Shown piece by piece: positions 1 through 8,456 of a stretch of 39,321 bases of DNA (position 1 is the stretch's first letter; each line of letters begins with the position of its first letter). Where the stretch lies: the NCBI GenBank assembly GCA_026197095.1, contig JAPHTF010000023.1, forward strand, positions 1 through 39,321, written 5' to 3'. A model generated the notes under the pieces. It was given only the letters and a program-made list of their open reading frames with translations, was not told the origin of the DNA and did no database searches. The DNA comes from Gammaproteobacteria bacterium. GTDB taxonomy: Bacteria > Pseudomonadota > Gammaproteobacteria > UBA6429 > Thiohalophilaceae. A program made the translations under genes and the position numbers.

Positions 1-323
1 ACATTGCAGCAACAGGTTTGCTATTAGTTGGGTTATCTGCAAATCTATCTGCAGAAGAAATCAGTATACCTGCACCCAAGGCCGGACCAACTCCTTCAGA
101 AATGACAACACTTGAAGAGGCAACATCACCTGTAGAAGCAACTGAGTATTCCGTTAAATTGCCAGGACGTGGTATGTCAATGGAAATGGTGCAGAATCGT
201 TTCGGTGAAGCATTAGAAAAATATTCAGCAGTGGGTGACCCACCAATAACTAAATGGGTTTACCAAAACTTTACCGTGTACTTTGAAAGTGAATTTGTTA
301 TTCATGCTGTCGTTAATCGATAA
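1..323 (+). CDS. Small exported protein, 5' end cut by window edge
   Basis: The reading frame is open from base 3 to the TAA at 321-323, so the start codon lies outside the window. The first visible residues (IAATGLLLVGLSANLSA) are the hydrophobic end of a signal peptide with an Ala-X-Ala-like cleavage site before the Glu pair, so the product is probably periplasmic. The mature part is about 90 residues. Its C-terminal half carries the block RGMSMEMVQNRFGEA followed by PPITKWVYQNFTVYFE, which I recall from short uncharacterised exported proteins common in Pseudomonas and relatives; the first part resembles the SmpA/BamE-type RGMS..V...G motif. The biochemical role is unknown. An internal TTG at 18 would leave too short a signal sequence and is not favoured. 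Confidence 0.75.
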   Translation, partial: IAATGLLLVGLSANLSAEEISIPAPKAGPTPSEMTTLEEATSPVEATEYSVKLPGRGMSMEMVQNRFGEALEKYSAVGDPPITKWVYQNFTVYFESEFVIHAVVNR

Positions 324-388
324 GTAGCAAAACAGGAATAGGAACCAGTACAGCAATAAATTCAGAACAAAAGCATTAGCAAAAAAAG

Positions 389-802
389 TTATCTGAATTT
401 TGGAAATTCTGAATCCAGGTACCAGATATTGCTTTCTTTCTCGCGCTTCCAATGTTGTTTTGCCGTAATCGTTTTTACTACGGGTAAATCGTTCTTATAA
501 TATTTCACTTCTACCATTAATAACGAATTGTATTTATCCGTCGTGTTATGTTGAAGTACCGAATAATCTGTCACCCGGTAAAATTTTAATCGTCTACGCT
601 CAAGGTCAGACAACGTTGGCGCATTTTTATGAAATGATTTAGCACGGGTAAAATCTCCCCAACGGATAGCTCTTTCGTATGATCTAATTGAGCTATCAAG
701 TGTTTCCATGGCATCCGGTGATAATGTACAAGATACTAATGAACTTAATATAGCGAATGATATACTGAGTGCTAAAACTAACTTATATAATGGCTTAACC
801 AT
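389..802 (-). CDS. Putative lipoprotein of unknown function
   Basis: This encodes 137 residues. The N-terminus (MVKPLYKLVLALSISFAIL) is a signal peptide ending in the lipobox LVSC, with the lipidated cysteine at residue 25, so the protein is predicted to be membrane-anchored on the periplasmic side. The rest is soluble and charged, with an SIRSYERAIRWGDF segment that looks helical and a block LERRRLKFYRVTDYSVL followed by a beta-rich tail ending WYLDSEFPKFR. I have the impression of a conserved gammaproteobacterial family but cannot name a function. The ATG at 802 has a GAG Shine-Dalgarno about 9 bases upstream. It is divergent from the aspartic protease gene at 870. Confidence 0.7.
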   Translation of the reverse strand: MVKPLYKLVLALSISFAILSSLVSCTLSPDAMETLDSSIRSYERAIRWGDFTRAKSFHKNAPTLSDLERRRLKFYRVTDYSVLQHNTTDKYNSLLMVEVKYYKNDLPVVKTITAKQHWKREKESNIWYLDSEFPKFR

Positions 803-869
803 TTTTCATTCTCACAGATTAAAATTTAGCTTATATAATAAGCAGCTTGTATAAAAGACACAACTATTA

Positions 870-1385
870 ATGTCATCAGAAAGTAACGAACATAAACGAC
901 TGGGTCATAAATTCATTATAGCAATGTGGATTGCGGTAATGATTATGGTGTTTTTTCTATTTGATGATTTGCTTGAAAGTGATTACAACCCAAACCAACA
1001 AGTTAATACTGAGATAACGAAACAACAACGAATAGTTGTTTTGAAACGTAATCGATATGGACATTATGTCACTCAAGGAAAAATTAATAATCACACCGTG
1101 ACCTTCCTACTGGATACAGGCGCCAGTGATATATCTATTCCTGATAAAATCGCAAAAAAACTTAAGCTGAAATACGGACAGGAACGGCGTTACCAAACAG
1201 CCAACGGTATTATCATTGGTAACCTGACCGAATTAAATCAGGTCAGCATTGGAACAATCCAGTTACAGAATATACGCGCCTCAATTAACCCCAATATGAA
1301 CCATGATGAAATATTGCTCGGCATGTCATTTTTAAAAAATATCGAATTCACTCAACGTGGTGACACACTAATATTAAGGCAATAA
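870..1385 (+). CDS. Membrane-anchored retropepsin-like aspartic protease (clan AA)
   Basis: This encodes 171 residues. A single transmembrane segment (about residues 14-33) is followed by a linker and then a retropepsin-like domain from about residue 55 to the end. The catalytic motif LLDTGASDISIP (Asp82-Thr-Gly) is present, as are the later hydrophobic flap and an ILLGMSFLKNIEF block typical of the TIGR02281-like clan AA single-domain proteases, which must dimerise to be active. The orientation suggests a periplasmic catalytic domain tethered to the inner membrane. Substrates are unknown. The start ATG has no convincing Shine-Dalgarno; the next methionines (residues 19 and 24) lie inside the membrane helix, so the first ATG is kept. 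Confidence 0.8.
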   Translation: MSSESNEHKRLGHKFIIAMWIAVMIMVFFLFDDLLESDYNPNQQVNTEITKQQRIVVLKRNRYGHYVTQGKINNHTVTFLLDTGASDISIPDKIAKKLKLKYGQERRYQTANGIIIGNLTELNQVSIGTIQLQNIRASINPNMNHDEILLGMSFLKNIEFTQRGDTLILRQ

Positions 1386-1574
1386 GCAAATTCAGCCAAA
1401 TATCACTAAGTACCTCACACTTTATGTATATTAACTGCCAAATAAGACTCACAATGGCTTGAGTTTTTAGGCTAACTGACGATAATAAAATCAGAATATA
1501 AAAAATATCGTAATAAACAATATGTTAGCAACGATAATTAATTAAATAATCAATAACGATCTTTAAGGTGAACT

Positions 1575-2300
1575 ATGAAAAAATTACTACTTGGTGCCGC
1601 AGTTGCACTCTTACCATTAACAAGCATGGCTGCTACAGTATTAGGTTTTCAAGCAGGTGCAGGCAGCTGGAAGCATGACCCAAGTGGTTATATAAGTACA
1701 GATGCTGACGGTGTTGGTGTTAGTGCTGATTTAAAAAGCGATATGAATTTAGCAGAAAAAAGTGAAGGTTATTCTTACTTTTTGGTTGAGCATCCCGTTC
1801 CTCTTATTCCCAATTTTAAATATATGAATACAAAGCTGATTTCTACAGGAACTAATGGAACAGCAAACTTTAATTTTGATGGAACCAATTACACTGGTGC
1901 AGTAAATACGACGCTAGATTTAACTCAGACAGATTATATTCTTTATTATGAAATTCTTGATAATGTTGTCAGTTTTGATCTTGGTTTAACTGCAAAACAA
2001 ATTGATGGTAAAGCTGTTGTAAATAATGATCCAACATCCTTTTCAGGCACTATTCCTATGTTATATGCAGCCGCAGAAATTCAATTACCTGCCGGCTTTG
2101 CACTAGCAGGTGAAATTAGTACCATTAGTGCAGGCGACAATAAAATTACTGATATTACAGCAAAAGTTACCTACACTACTGACTTTAATTTAGGTGTTGA
2201 AGTAGGCACTCGTTCTCAAACTTATACAATTGATGTCGATACAGTAAAAGCTAACATGGATTTTTCAGGTGTTTTTGCCGGCGTTTACTTTAAGTTCTAA
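1575..2300 (+). CDS. Outer membrane beta-barrel protein, TIGR04219-like
   Basis: This encodes 241 residues. The signal peptide MKKLLLGAAVALLPLTSMA is followed by a mature protein beginning ATVLGFQAGAGSW. The sequence is made of alternating hydrophobic/polar strands with many Gly, Thr and Asn residues and ends in YFKF, a terminal phenylalanine expected of BAM substrates. Length, start and end match the TIGR04219 family of outer membrane proteins as I remember it. Cargo or function is unknown. The start codon has a strong AAGGTG Shine-Dalgarno 5-8 bases upstream, and a clear intrinsic terminator follows the stop, so it is a single-gene transcript. Confidence 0.85.
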   Translation: MKKLLLGAAVALLPLTSMAATVLGFQAGAGSWKHDPSGYISTDADGVGVSADLKSDMNLAEKSEGYSYFLVEHPVPLIPNFKYMNTKLISTGTNGTANFNFDGTNYTGAVNTTLDLTQTDYILYYEILDNVVSFDLGLTAKQIDGKAVVNNDPTSFSGTIPMLYAAAEIQLPAGFALAGEISTISAGDNKITDITAKVTYTTDFNLGVEVGTRSQTYTIDVDTVKANMDFSGVFAGVYFKF

Positions 2301-2325
2301 TTAATCATCTCTTAAATAGCACTAT

Positions 2326-2358
2326 AAAATGCCGGGTTATCCCGGCATTTTTATTTTT
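2326..2358 (+). terminator. Intrinsic terminator after the outer membrane protein gene
   Basis: AAAATGCCGGG (2326-2336), a TTAT loop, and CCCGGCATTTT (2341-2351) form an 11-bp perfect stem followed by a T-rich run. It lies 26 bases after the stop of the gene ending at 2300. Confidence 0.9.
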
Positions 2359-2442
2359 AAATCACTATAAAAATCATTTTCTCGACTAAACTAAAAGAAC
2401 AATGTCGTTTTCATTTTGTCCAATAACTATTGGAGTGTTGAT

Positions 2443-2946
2443 ATGCGATTATTTTATATTTTTCTTATTTTTATACATTCTTTATTCGTCTCTGCTGAAC
2501 AAGCAACTTATGTAGAAACGCCATATAAAGAACCCAAAGTCATGTTTGAGTTTTATTTTGATGAACCAGACAAAATAAATTCAGCACTTTATTGGCTACG
2601 TTCATACATAAACCCACTTACAGAAGCCCCTTATAATTACGCGCCTGAATTTATGGACATTAAAGTCATTATTCATGGAACTGAAATTGTGACACTTGCA
2701 AAAAGTAATTATAAAAAATATAAAGAAACTGTTGAGAGAATGAAATATTACAGTCAGTTAGGCGTAGAATTTCGAGTGTGTGCTTTAGCAGCGAGTGACT
2801 TTGGTTATAAAACATCAGATTTTCAAGGTTTTGTAAAAGTTGTACCCTCTGCAATTATCGAACTTGGACATTGGCAACAAGAAGGCTACGCGATTATTAA
2901 ACCCGAAATTCTGGAAAAAAAATTCAGTATCGAAGAATTACGGTAA
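2443..2946 (+). CDS. Exported DsrE-family-like protein
   Basis: This encodes 167 residues from the ATG at 2443, chosen over the upstream in-frame ATG at 2416 because GGAG lies 7 bases before it and because it gives a clean signal peptide (MRLFYIFLIFIHSLFVSA). The mature protein has a DsrE/DsrF-like alpha/beta pattern: a KVMFEFYFDEP first strand, helix SALYWLRSYI, strand DIKVIIHGTEIVTL, a helix, then GVEFRVCALAASDFGY with one cysteine at residue 113, in the position DsrE-like proteins often use, and a VVPSAIIELGHWQQEGYAII end. DsrE relatives handle sulfur or act as small regulatory folds; the role here is unknown. It stands alone between a terminator and a repeat element upstream of mfd. Confidence 0.75.
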   Translation: MRLFYIFLIFIHSLFVSAEQATYVETPYKEPKVMFEFYFDEPDKINSALYWLRSYINPLTEAPYNYAPEFMDIKVIIHGTEIVTLAKSNYKKYKETVERMKYYSQLGVEFRVCALAASDFGYKTSDFQGFVKVVPSAIIELGHWQQEGYAIIKPEILEKKFSIEELR

Positions 2947-2972
2947 GCTTTCTTCTTTAAAGGTTGTAAATC

Positions 2973-3094
2973 AACGCAAAGTAAAAAATATTACTTAAAT
3001 TCTATAATTTTTTATTTGTTTAACGCTAATTTGCTTAAATGATTAAATAAATATTATTCTTTATGACCTTTGCGCCTCTGCACCCTTTGCGTTA
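2973..3094. repeat. Palindromic CGCAAAG repeat element, copy A (left arm degenerate)
   Basis: One end is AACGCAAAG (2973-2981). The other end (3067-3094) reads, on the opposite strand, AACGCAAAGGGTGCAGAGG followed by CGCAAAG. The AT-rich interior is about 85 bp. Unit order and spelling match copy B at 38243-38419, but only one unit survives in the left arm. It has no coding capacity and lies between the DsrE-like gene and mfd. Confidence 0.6.
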
Positions 3095-3165
3095 TATACT
3101 TATTTAATTAATACCTCTCTCTGTAGTAGAATACGACCTGTTTTGTAATCTACCGTATTGAATTA

Positions 3166-6100
3166 ATGACTGAATCCAGCTACGCCTCCCCTTTTAATCC
3201 ACTACGCCCTTCAAAAGCAGGCTTTCGTAGCCAATGGGGTCGATTATATGGCACGAGTTATGGCTTGGTCCTTAGTTCAGCGGCAAAACAACACACAGGC
3301 CCTGTATTAGTTATTACCGCAGACATGGCCGCAGCGCAACGTCTGGAATATTCATTACGTTTTTATATGTCAGGCAAGGATATTTCGATTCTGCAGTTTC
3401 CAGACTGGGAAACCTTGCCATACGATCGATTTTCTCCACACCAGGATATTATTTCAGAACGGTTAACCACGCTCGCCAGGCTTCCTGATTTAACCAAAGG
3501 TATCCTGATTGCACCCGTACAAACATTAATGCACAGGATTGCACCCAAAAATTACCTGGATGCATTTTGTTTATCTCTAACATTAGAACAACATTTTAAT
3601 ATTGATGACATGAGACTGCGACTGGAACACAGCGGTTATCAGTGCGTTTCTTCAGTTATGGAACATGGTGAATTTGCAGTACGTGGCAGTTTATTTGATC
3701 TTTTTCCTATGGGCAGTAAACATCCTTTTCGTATTGAATTATTTGATGATGAAATTGAGAGCATTCGAACGTTTAACCCTGAAACGCAACTCTCCATAGA
3801 CAAAGTTGATGAAATTAAATTATTACCTGCCCGAGAATTTCCTTTAAATAAAGATGCTATCTCACAATTCAGAACAGCATTTCGTGCGCGCTTTGAAGGA
3901 GATCCTAATCAAACAAATGTTTATCGTGATGTCACAAATGGGTTAGCATCACCGGGTATAGAATATTATTTACCGTTATTTTTTGACGAAACAATCAGCC
4001 TTTTTGATTATTTGCCTGATTCAACATTATTGATTACAGCAGATGATGTAAATACCGAAGTAGAAACGTTCTGGTCAGAAATTAATGAGCGATATGAAAA
4101 TGCACGCCATGATTTAGAGCATCCATTATTAAGTCCTCATGAAGTTTTTTTACCTGTTGATGAAGTGTTCGGTCACTTCAAGCGTTTCCCACGTGTTGAA
4201 TTACAACATTTTGAACACGAAGATCCACAAGCAATTAACTTTGCCACAGAAGCCCCTCCTCCACTGACCTTTGATGTACGAGCAACTGAAACAACTGCAA
4301 AATTAAAACAATTTCTCAGTAACTTTAATGGCAAAGTATTATTTGCCGCAGAAACAACGGGACGTCGAGAAACGCTAACAGAAATGTTGCGCGATAATGA
4401 TATAAAACCCGTACTGGTTAAAAGTTGGCAAGAATTTATAGACAGCAATCACGCACTGGCTATCACTGTTGCACCGTTAGAAGATGGTTTACTGCTTAGT
4501 GAGCCGTCTATTGCAGTAATTGCTGAACCGCAATTATTCGGTTTGCAAGTTTTACAACGTCGGCGTCGAAAAAAATCACAACGTGATACAGAAGCTATCG
4601 TAAAAAATTTAGCGGAGTTAACGTTAAACTCGCCTGTTGTACATGAAGATTACGGTGTTGGCCGATACCTTGGTTTACAAGCATTAAAAATTGGTGAGTT
4701 AGACACAGAATTTTTAACACTTGAATATGCAAATAAAGACAAATTGTATGTACCTGTAAGCTCACTCCATCTTATAAGCCGCTATACAGGTGCTGCACCT
4801 GATCATGCTCCGCTACACCGTTTAGGCAGTGGTCAGTGGGAAAAAGCCAAGAAAAAAGCGCGAGAGCAAGTTCATGATGTTGCGGCAGAATTACTGGATA
4901 TTTATGCACGTCGAGAAGCGCAAACAGGCTTTTCCTATCCGCTTGATGAATTGCAATACCATGCCTTTGCTGCCGGCTTTCCCTTTGAGGAAACACCTGA
5001 CCAGCAATTGGCGATTGACAATGTTATCCGAGACATGCGCTCACCCAAGCCCATGGATCAACTTGTTTGTGGTGATGTCGGCTTTGGTAAGACAGAAGTT
5101 GCCATGCGAGCTGCATTTATTGCGGTACAGGCGGGTAAACAGGTTGCCGTGTTGTCACCGACGACATTATTAACACAGCAACATGCTGAAAACTTCAGAG
5201 ACCGTTTTGCTGACTGGCCAGTTCGCGTTGAATCCTTATCACGTTTTGGTACAAAAAAAGAACAAGATAAAGTATTAAATGATTTAAAAGCTGGCAAAGT
5301 CGATATTGTTATTGGTACGCACAAACTCTTACAAGCCGATGTTAAATACAAAAACCTTGGCCTGGTTATTATTGATGAAGAACATCGTTTTGGTGTAAGA
5401 CAAAAAGAGCGCTTTAAATCATTACGCTCTGAAATCGATATATTAACCTTAACTGCTACACCTATTCCTCGTACCTTAAACATGGCAATGTCAGGCCTGC
5501 GTGAATTGTCAATTATTGCAAGCCCACCTGCAAAGCGACTCGCCATTAAAACATTCGTTACAGAATGGAAAGACGAAATGATTAAAGAAGCGTGTCTGCG
5601 TGAAATTAAACGGGGCGGACAGGTGTACTTTTTACATAATGATGTGGCGACAATTGAAAAGCAATGTCATAAACTCGCCGAACTTATACCCGAAGCAAAC
5701 GTTCAATTCGCCCATGGCCAAATGCGCGAACGTGATCTAGAACGCGTTATGTCTGACTTTTATCATCAACGTTTCAATATCCTTGTCAGTACAACCATAA
5801 TCGAAACAGGAATTGATATCCCAAGTGCCAATACCATCATTATAAATAAAGCCGATCGTTTTGGTTTAGCGCAACTTTATCAATTACGTGGGCGTGTTGG
5901 CCGTTCCCACCATCGTGCTTATGCCTATTTAATTATTCCCAAGCGAAAGACATTAACCGCAGATGCAAAAAAACGTCTCGAAGCCATTGAGTCAATTGAA
6001 TCACTTGGTACCGGATTTACCCTGGCAACACACGACCTGGAAATTCGTGGTGCAGGTGAATTATTAGGTGATGGCCAAAGTGGTCAAATGGTAGAGATTG

Positions 6101-6621
6101 GCTACACCATGTATACCGAGTTATTGGAGCGTGCTGTTACTGCATTGAAACAAGGTAAAGATCCAAACCTGGATAAGCCATTACATCATGGCGCTGAAAT
6201 AGACTTGCATGTTCCGGCTCTCATCCCTAATGATTATATTCCGGATGTTCATGAACGGCTCATCATCTACAAACGTATCGCCAGTGCTGAGAATAAAAAT
6301 GAACTTAAAGAACTTCAAGTCGAAATGATTGACCGGTTTGGGTTACTCCCTGCTCCACTTAAAAGCTTACATCAAGTAACAGAGTTAAAATTAAGTGCTT
6401 CTAAACTCGGCATTAAAAAAATTGATTATGGTCAGGAAGGTGGACGAATTACATTTGTGGAGCAACCCGATATTGATCCAATGAAAATCATCAAGCTTAT
6501 ACAAAGTCAACCCAACACTTATAAACTTGATGGCAATGACAAGATCCGGTTGTTAAAACCTATCGTTGATGTTGAATTTAGAATAAAAGCGCTGGAAGAA
6601 TTATTTGAATACCTTTCTTAA
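3166..6621 (+). CDS. mfd: Transcription-repair coupling factor Mfd
   Basis: This encodes 1151 residues, the usual full Mfd length. Mfd removes RNA polymerase stalled at DNA lesions and recruits UvrA for nucleotide excision repair. The N-terminal UvrB-like module (about residues 1-340) includes WETLPYDRFSPH and the GEFAVRGSLFDLFPMGS block. The RNA polymerase interaction (CarD-like) domain begins near residue 480 with VVHEDYGVGRYLGL. The RecG-like translocase follows, with Walker A GDVGFGKTE (636-644), Walker B DEEH (737-740), TATPIPRT, the QLYQLRGRVGRS motif, and a C-terminal TRCF domain. No key motif is missing. The gene is monocistronic as seen, with minus-strand genes beyond it. Copy A of the CGCAAAG element ends about 70 bp upstream, where a promoter would be expected. 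Confidence 0.98.
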   Translation: MTESSYASPFNPLRPSKAGFRSQWGRLYGTSYGLVLSSAAKQHTGPVLVITADMAAAQRLEYSLRFYMSGKDISILQFPDWETLPYDRFSPHQDIISERLTTLARLPDLTKGILIAPVQTLMHRIAPKNYLDAFCLSLTLEQHFNIDDMRLRLEHSGYQCVSSVMEHGEFAVRGSLFDLFPMGSKHPFRIELFDDEIESIRTFNPETQLSIDKVDEIKLLPAREFPLNKDAISQFRTAFRARFEGDPNQTNVYRDVTNGLASPGIEYYLPLFFDETISLFDYLPDSTLLITADDVNTEVETFWSEINERYENARHDLEHPLLSPHEVFLPVDEVFGHFKRFPRVELQHFEHEDPQAINFATEAPPPLTFDVRATETTAKLKQFLSNFNGKVLFAAETTGRRETLTEMLRDNDIKPVLVKSWQEFIDSNHALAITVAPLEDGLLLSEPSIAVIAEPQLFGLQVLQRRRRKKSQRDTEAIVKNLAELTLNSPVVHEDYGVGRYLGLQALKIGELDTEFLTLEYANKDKLYVPVSSLHLISRYTGAAPDHAPLHRLGSGQWEKAKKKAREQVHDVAAELLDIYARREAQTGFSYPLDELQYHAFAAGFPFEETPDQQLAIDNVIRDMRSPKPMDQLVCGDVGFGKTEVAMRAAFIAVQAGKQVAVLSPTTLLTQQHAENFRDRFADWPVRVESLSRFGTKKEQDKVLNDLKAGKVDIVIGTHKLLQADVKYKNLGLVIIDEEHRFGVRQKERFKSLRSEIDILTLTATPIPRTLNMAMSGLRELSIIASPPAKRLAIKTFVTEWKDEMIKEACLREIKRGGQVYFLHNDVATIEKQCHKLAELIPEANVQFAHGQMRERDLERVMSDFYHQRFNILVSTTIIETGIDIPSANTIIINKADRFGLAQLYQLRGRVGRSHHRAYAYLIIPKRKTLTADAKKRLEAIESIESLGTGFTLATHDLEIRGAGELLGDGQSGQMVEIGYTMYTELLERAVTALKQGKDPNLDKPLHHGAEIDLHVPALIPNDYIPDVHERLIIYKRIASAENKNELKELQVEMIDRFGLLPAPLKSLHQVTELKLSASKLGIKKIDYGQEGGRITFVEQPDIDPMKIIKLIQSQPNTYKLDGNDKIRLLKPIVDVEFRIKALEELFEYLS

Positions 6622-6655
6622 TGACAGCCGTCGACTGCATGCAGCCGGTGAGCAT

Positions 6656-7024
6656 TTAAATAAACCATATAGGTGAACGAGTTAACGCTACACTCACTAT
6701 ATAACTAAACGTCAGCAAAGCTAATATAAAAAATAGCACTTTATTTTTCATTTCTTTAGCATACTTTAAAGCAAACATGCCCAGCAATATGTAAATAATC
6801 AAAGCAATAATTTTGGCAGTTAGCCAGGAATGAACAAAAGGATATTGTTGAATGGAAACAGCAAGAATCGTCGCAGTAATAAGCAAAACGGTGTCATTAA
6901 CATGAGGAACAATTTTTACCCATTTTTTAGACATCATTGGTGAGTTACGAAATACCCAGTAACCGCGCATCAGAAACAGACTAATACTGATAAATGCTGT
7001 TGTCATATGAATTAATTTAATCAC
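6656..7024 (-). CDS. SirB2-family small integral membrane protein
   Basis: This encodes 122 residues with four predicted membrane helices (about 3-19, 42-60, 66-86 and 95-115). The start MIKLIHMTTAFISISLFLMRGYW and the HVNDTVLLITATIL segment are characteristic of the SirB2 family (Pfam SirB2). The biochemical function is unknown; the name comes from a regulatory phenotype in Salmonella. The start is GTG at 7024, whose first base begins the overlap GTGA with the stop codon of def, so translation is probably coupled. A normal ATG occurs only at residue 7, inside the first helix. It converges on mfd with a 34-bp gap. Confidence 0.85.
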   Translation of the reverse strand: MIKLIHMTTAFISISLFLMRGYWVFRNSPMMSKKWVKIVPHVNDTVLLITATILAVSIQQYPFVHSWLTAKIIALIIYILLGMFALKYAKEMKNKVLFFILALLTFSYIVSVALTRSPIWFI

Positions 7025-7554
7025 ATTTTGTCCTCATCAGGTACTTGAAATAATTCATCTTCAAAACCAAAATTTTGCATATTTTCTATACGTTGTGGAT
7101 ATAGAATCCCATCGAGATGATCAACTTCATGCTGTACAACTCTTGCATGAAAACCACTCGCCTCGCGTTCAATCAGTTCACCATTTTGATCATATCCATG
7201 ATATTTAATTGATGTATAGCGTGGCACCAGTCCTCGCATGTGCGGAACACTGAGGCAACCTTCCCAACCGGATTCTTTTTCGGAATTTAGAATAGTTATT
7301 TCAGGGTTAATCAGTACCGTTTCAGGTACTGACTCTACATCGGGATAGCGTGGGTTCGCTTCAACGCCGAAGATTACTATGCGTAAACTTTCAGCAATTT
7401 GAGGGGCGGCTAGTCCTGCACCATTTAAATCAGCCATGGTATCTTTCATATCGGCAATGAGATTGTCTAACTCGGCTGTTGAGTAATTTTCCACCTCTTT
7501 AGCCCTGGCTAAGAGTAAAGGATGTCCCATTTTTATGACTTTTCGTACTGCCAT
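7021..7554 (-). CDS. def: Peptide deformylase
   Basis: This encodes 177 residues from the ATG at 7554. A GTG one codon upstream is possible, but the GAG Shine-Dalgarno is better spaced (8 bases) from the ATG. The enzyme removes the N-formyl group from nascent proteins. All three metal/active-site motifs are intact: GAGLAAPQI (motif I), WEGCLSVP with metal-ligand Cys100 (motif II) and QHEVDHLDG with His142, Glu143 and His146 (motif III). It is not next to fmt, the partner in the usual def-fmt operon, so the genome may hold a second def gene; that is inference. It heads a two-gene unit with the sirB2-like gene. Confidence 0.95.
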   Translation of the reverse strand: MAVRKVIKMGHPLLLARAKEVENYSTAELDNLIADMKDTMADLNGAGLAAPQIAESLRIVIFGVEANPRYPDVESVPETVLINPEITILNSEKESGWEGCLSVPHMRGLVPRYTSIKYHGYDQNGELIEREASGFHARVVQHEVDHLDGILYPQRIENMQNFGFEDELFQVPDEDKM

Positions 7555-7666
7555 CACATAATCTCAATAAGTTTTAGCATTTTCTCTCGAACAATGACAA
7601 AATAAGTAAATTAATTAAACCATATTTCAAATAATATCATCCGTAAATATTACAGGAATCAATAGC

Positions 7667-8428
7667 TTGAAAGTACTAATATCAATATTATTCTTAAGCT
7701 TGGCAAATATCAGTTTTGCTGAAGACATGCGTTACTATGATGTTGAAATTGTCATCATTGAGAACCTTTCCGAAACAGCTAAAAAATCAGAAAACTGGCC
7801 CCTTCAGGTCAATATGGTTCAACCTGAAAAAATTGTCCCTTTAGGCCAACCTGTAGCTAAATTAAATGAATGGCTTCCACCGGAAGTAGATTTAAAATCA
7901 AGTTACAAGCTTTTAAACCCAAGTGCTTATCAGCTCACCGATAAAGTTGAAAAAATATCAGAATCGAAAACACAACGTGTAATTTTTCACACGGCCTGGC
8001 GTCAACCTGGCTTAGATAAACATCAAGCTTTACCCGTTTATTTTAAACGCGAAATCCCTGCCGCCCCAGTGATTGCAGAAGAATCCAGCCAGCTCAATCT
8101 GGAAGAGACTCCCCAAACTGATACTACTCCTTCTATTTTAGAAGGTATTTTACGTGTCACGTTAGCACGGTATTTACATTTTGAAGCAGAACTGAGTTAC
8201 CAGGACAAATTGCCAGAAGTACTCAACAATGATAATCCATTTGAAATATTAGACAGTGAAAATGTGCGTAATAAAGCCAGGAAACAAGGCATTATTCATT
8301 TAAAACAAGATCGTCGCCGCATGCGAAGCAGTGAATTACATTACCTTGATCATCCCGTGTTAGGAATATTAATCCAGATAACACCTTATGAAAAACCAGA
8401 AGGTAGTGTGAATTCAGCAAAAAAATAA
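7667..8428 (+). CDS. csiV: CsiV family periplasmic protein
   Basis: This encodes 253 residues with TTG as start, supported by AGGA 9 bases upstream and an immediate signal peptide (MKVLISILFLSLANISFA). The mature protein begins EDMRYYDVEIVIIENL and has the C-terminal signature IHLKQDRRRMRSSELHYLDHP followed by a VLGILIQITPY strand, which I recognise from the CsiV family. CsiV was described in Vibrio and Shewanella as a peptidoglycan-binding protein that works with LpoA to activate the cell-wall synthase PBP1a. It usually sits next to mfd; here a def-sirB2 pair on the other strand lies between. A low-complexity Pro/Glu/Thr stretch separates the two halves at about residues 133-155. Confidence 0.85.
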   Translation: MKVLISILFLSLANISFAEDMRYYDVEIVIIENLSETAKKSENWPLQVNMVQPEKIVPLGQPVAKLNEWLPPEVDLKSSYKLLNPSAYQLTDKVEKISESKTQRVIFHTAWRQPGLDKHQALPVYFKREIPAAPVIAEESSQLNLEETPQTDTTPSILEGILRVTLARYLHFEAELSYQDKLPEVLNNDNPFEILDSENVRNKARKQGIIHLKQDRRRMRSSELHYLDHPVLGILIQITPYEKPEGSVNSAKK

Positions 8429-8456
8429 CGCGCTTGAAAACTTATTCGACTCTTCA

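Noticed and set aside
829-843. GCTTATATAATAAGC palindrome before the aspartic protease gene
   Set aside because: AT-rich and short; includes a TATAAT but no matching -35 box, so neither an operator nor a promoter can be supported.
4829-5173. Plus-strand 114-codon ORF inside mfd and other long overlapping ORFs inside mfd, nadB, sdhA, lepA and lysS
   Set aside because: They lie entirely in other frames of strongly conserved genes and have no family resemblance of their own.
6629-6645. GTCGACTGCATGCAG just after mfd, resembling a cloning polylinker (SalI/SphI-type sites)
   Set aside because: The order and bases do not match a standard vector polylinker and the flanks are continuous genomic sequence; it is a chance palindrome.
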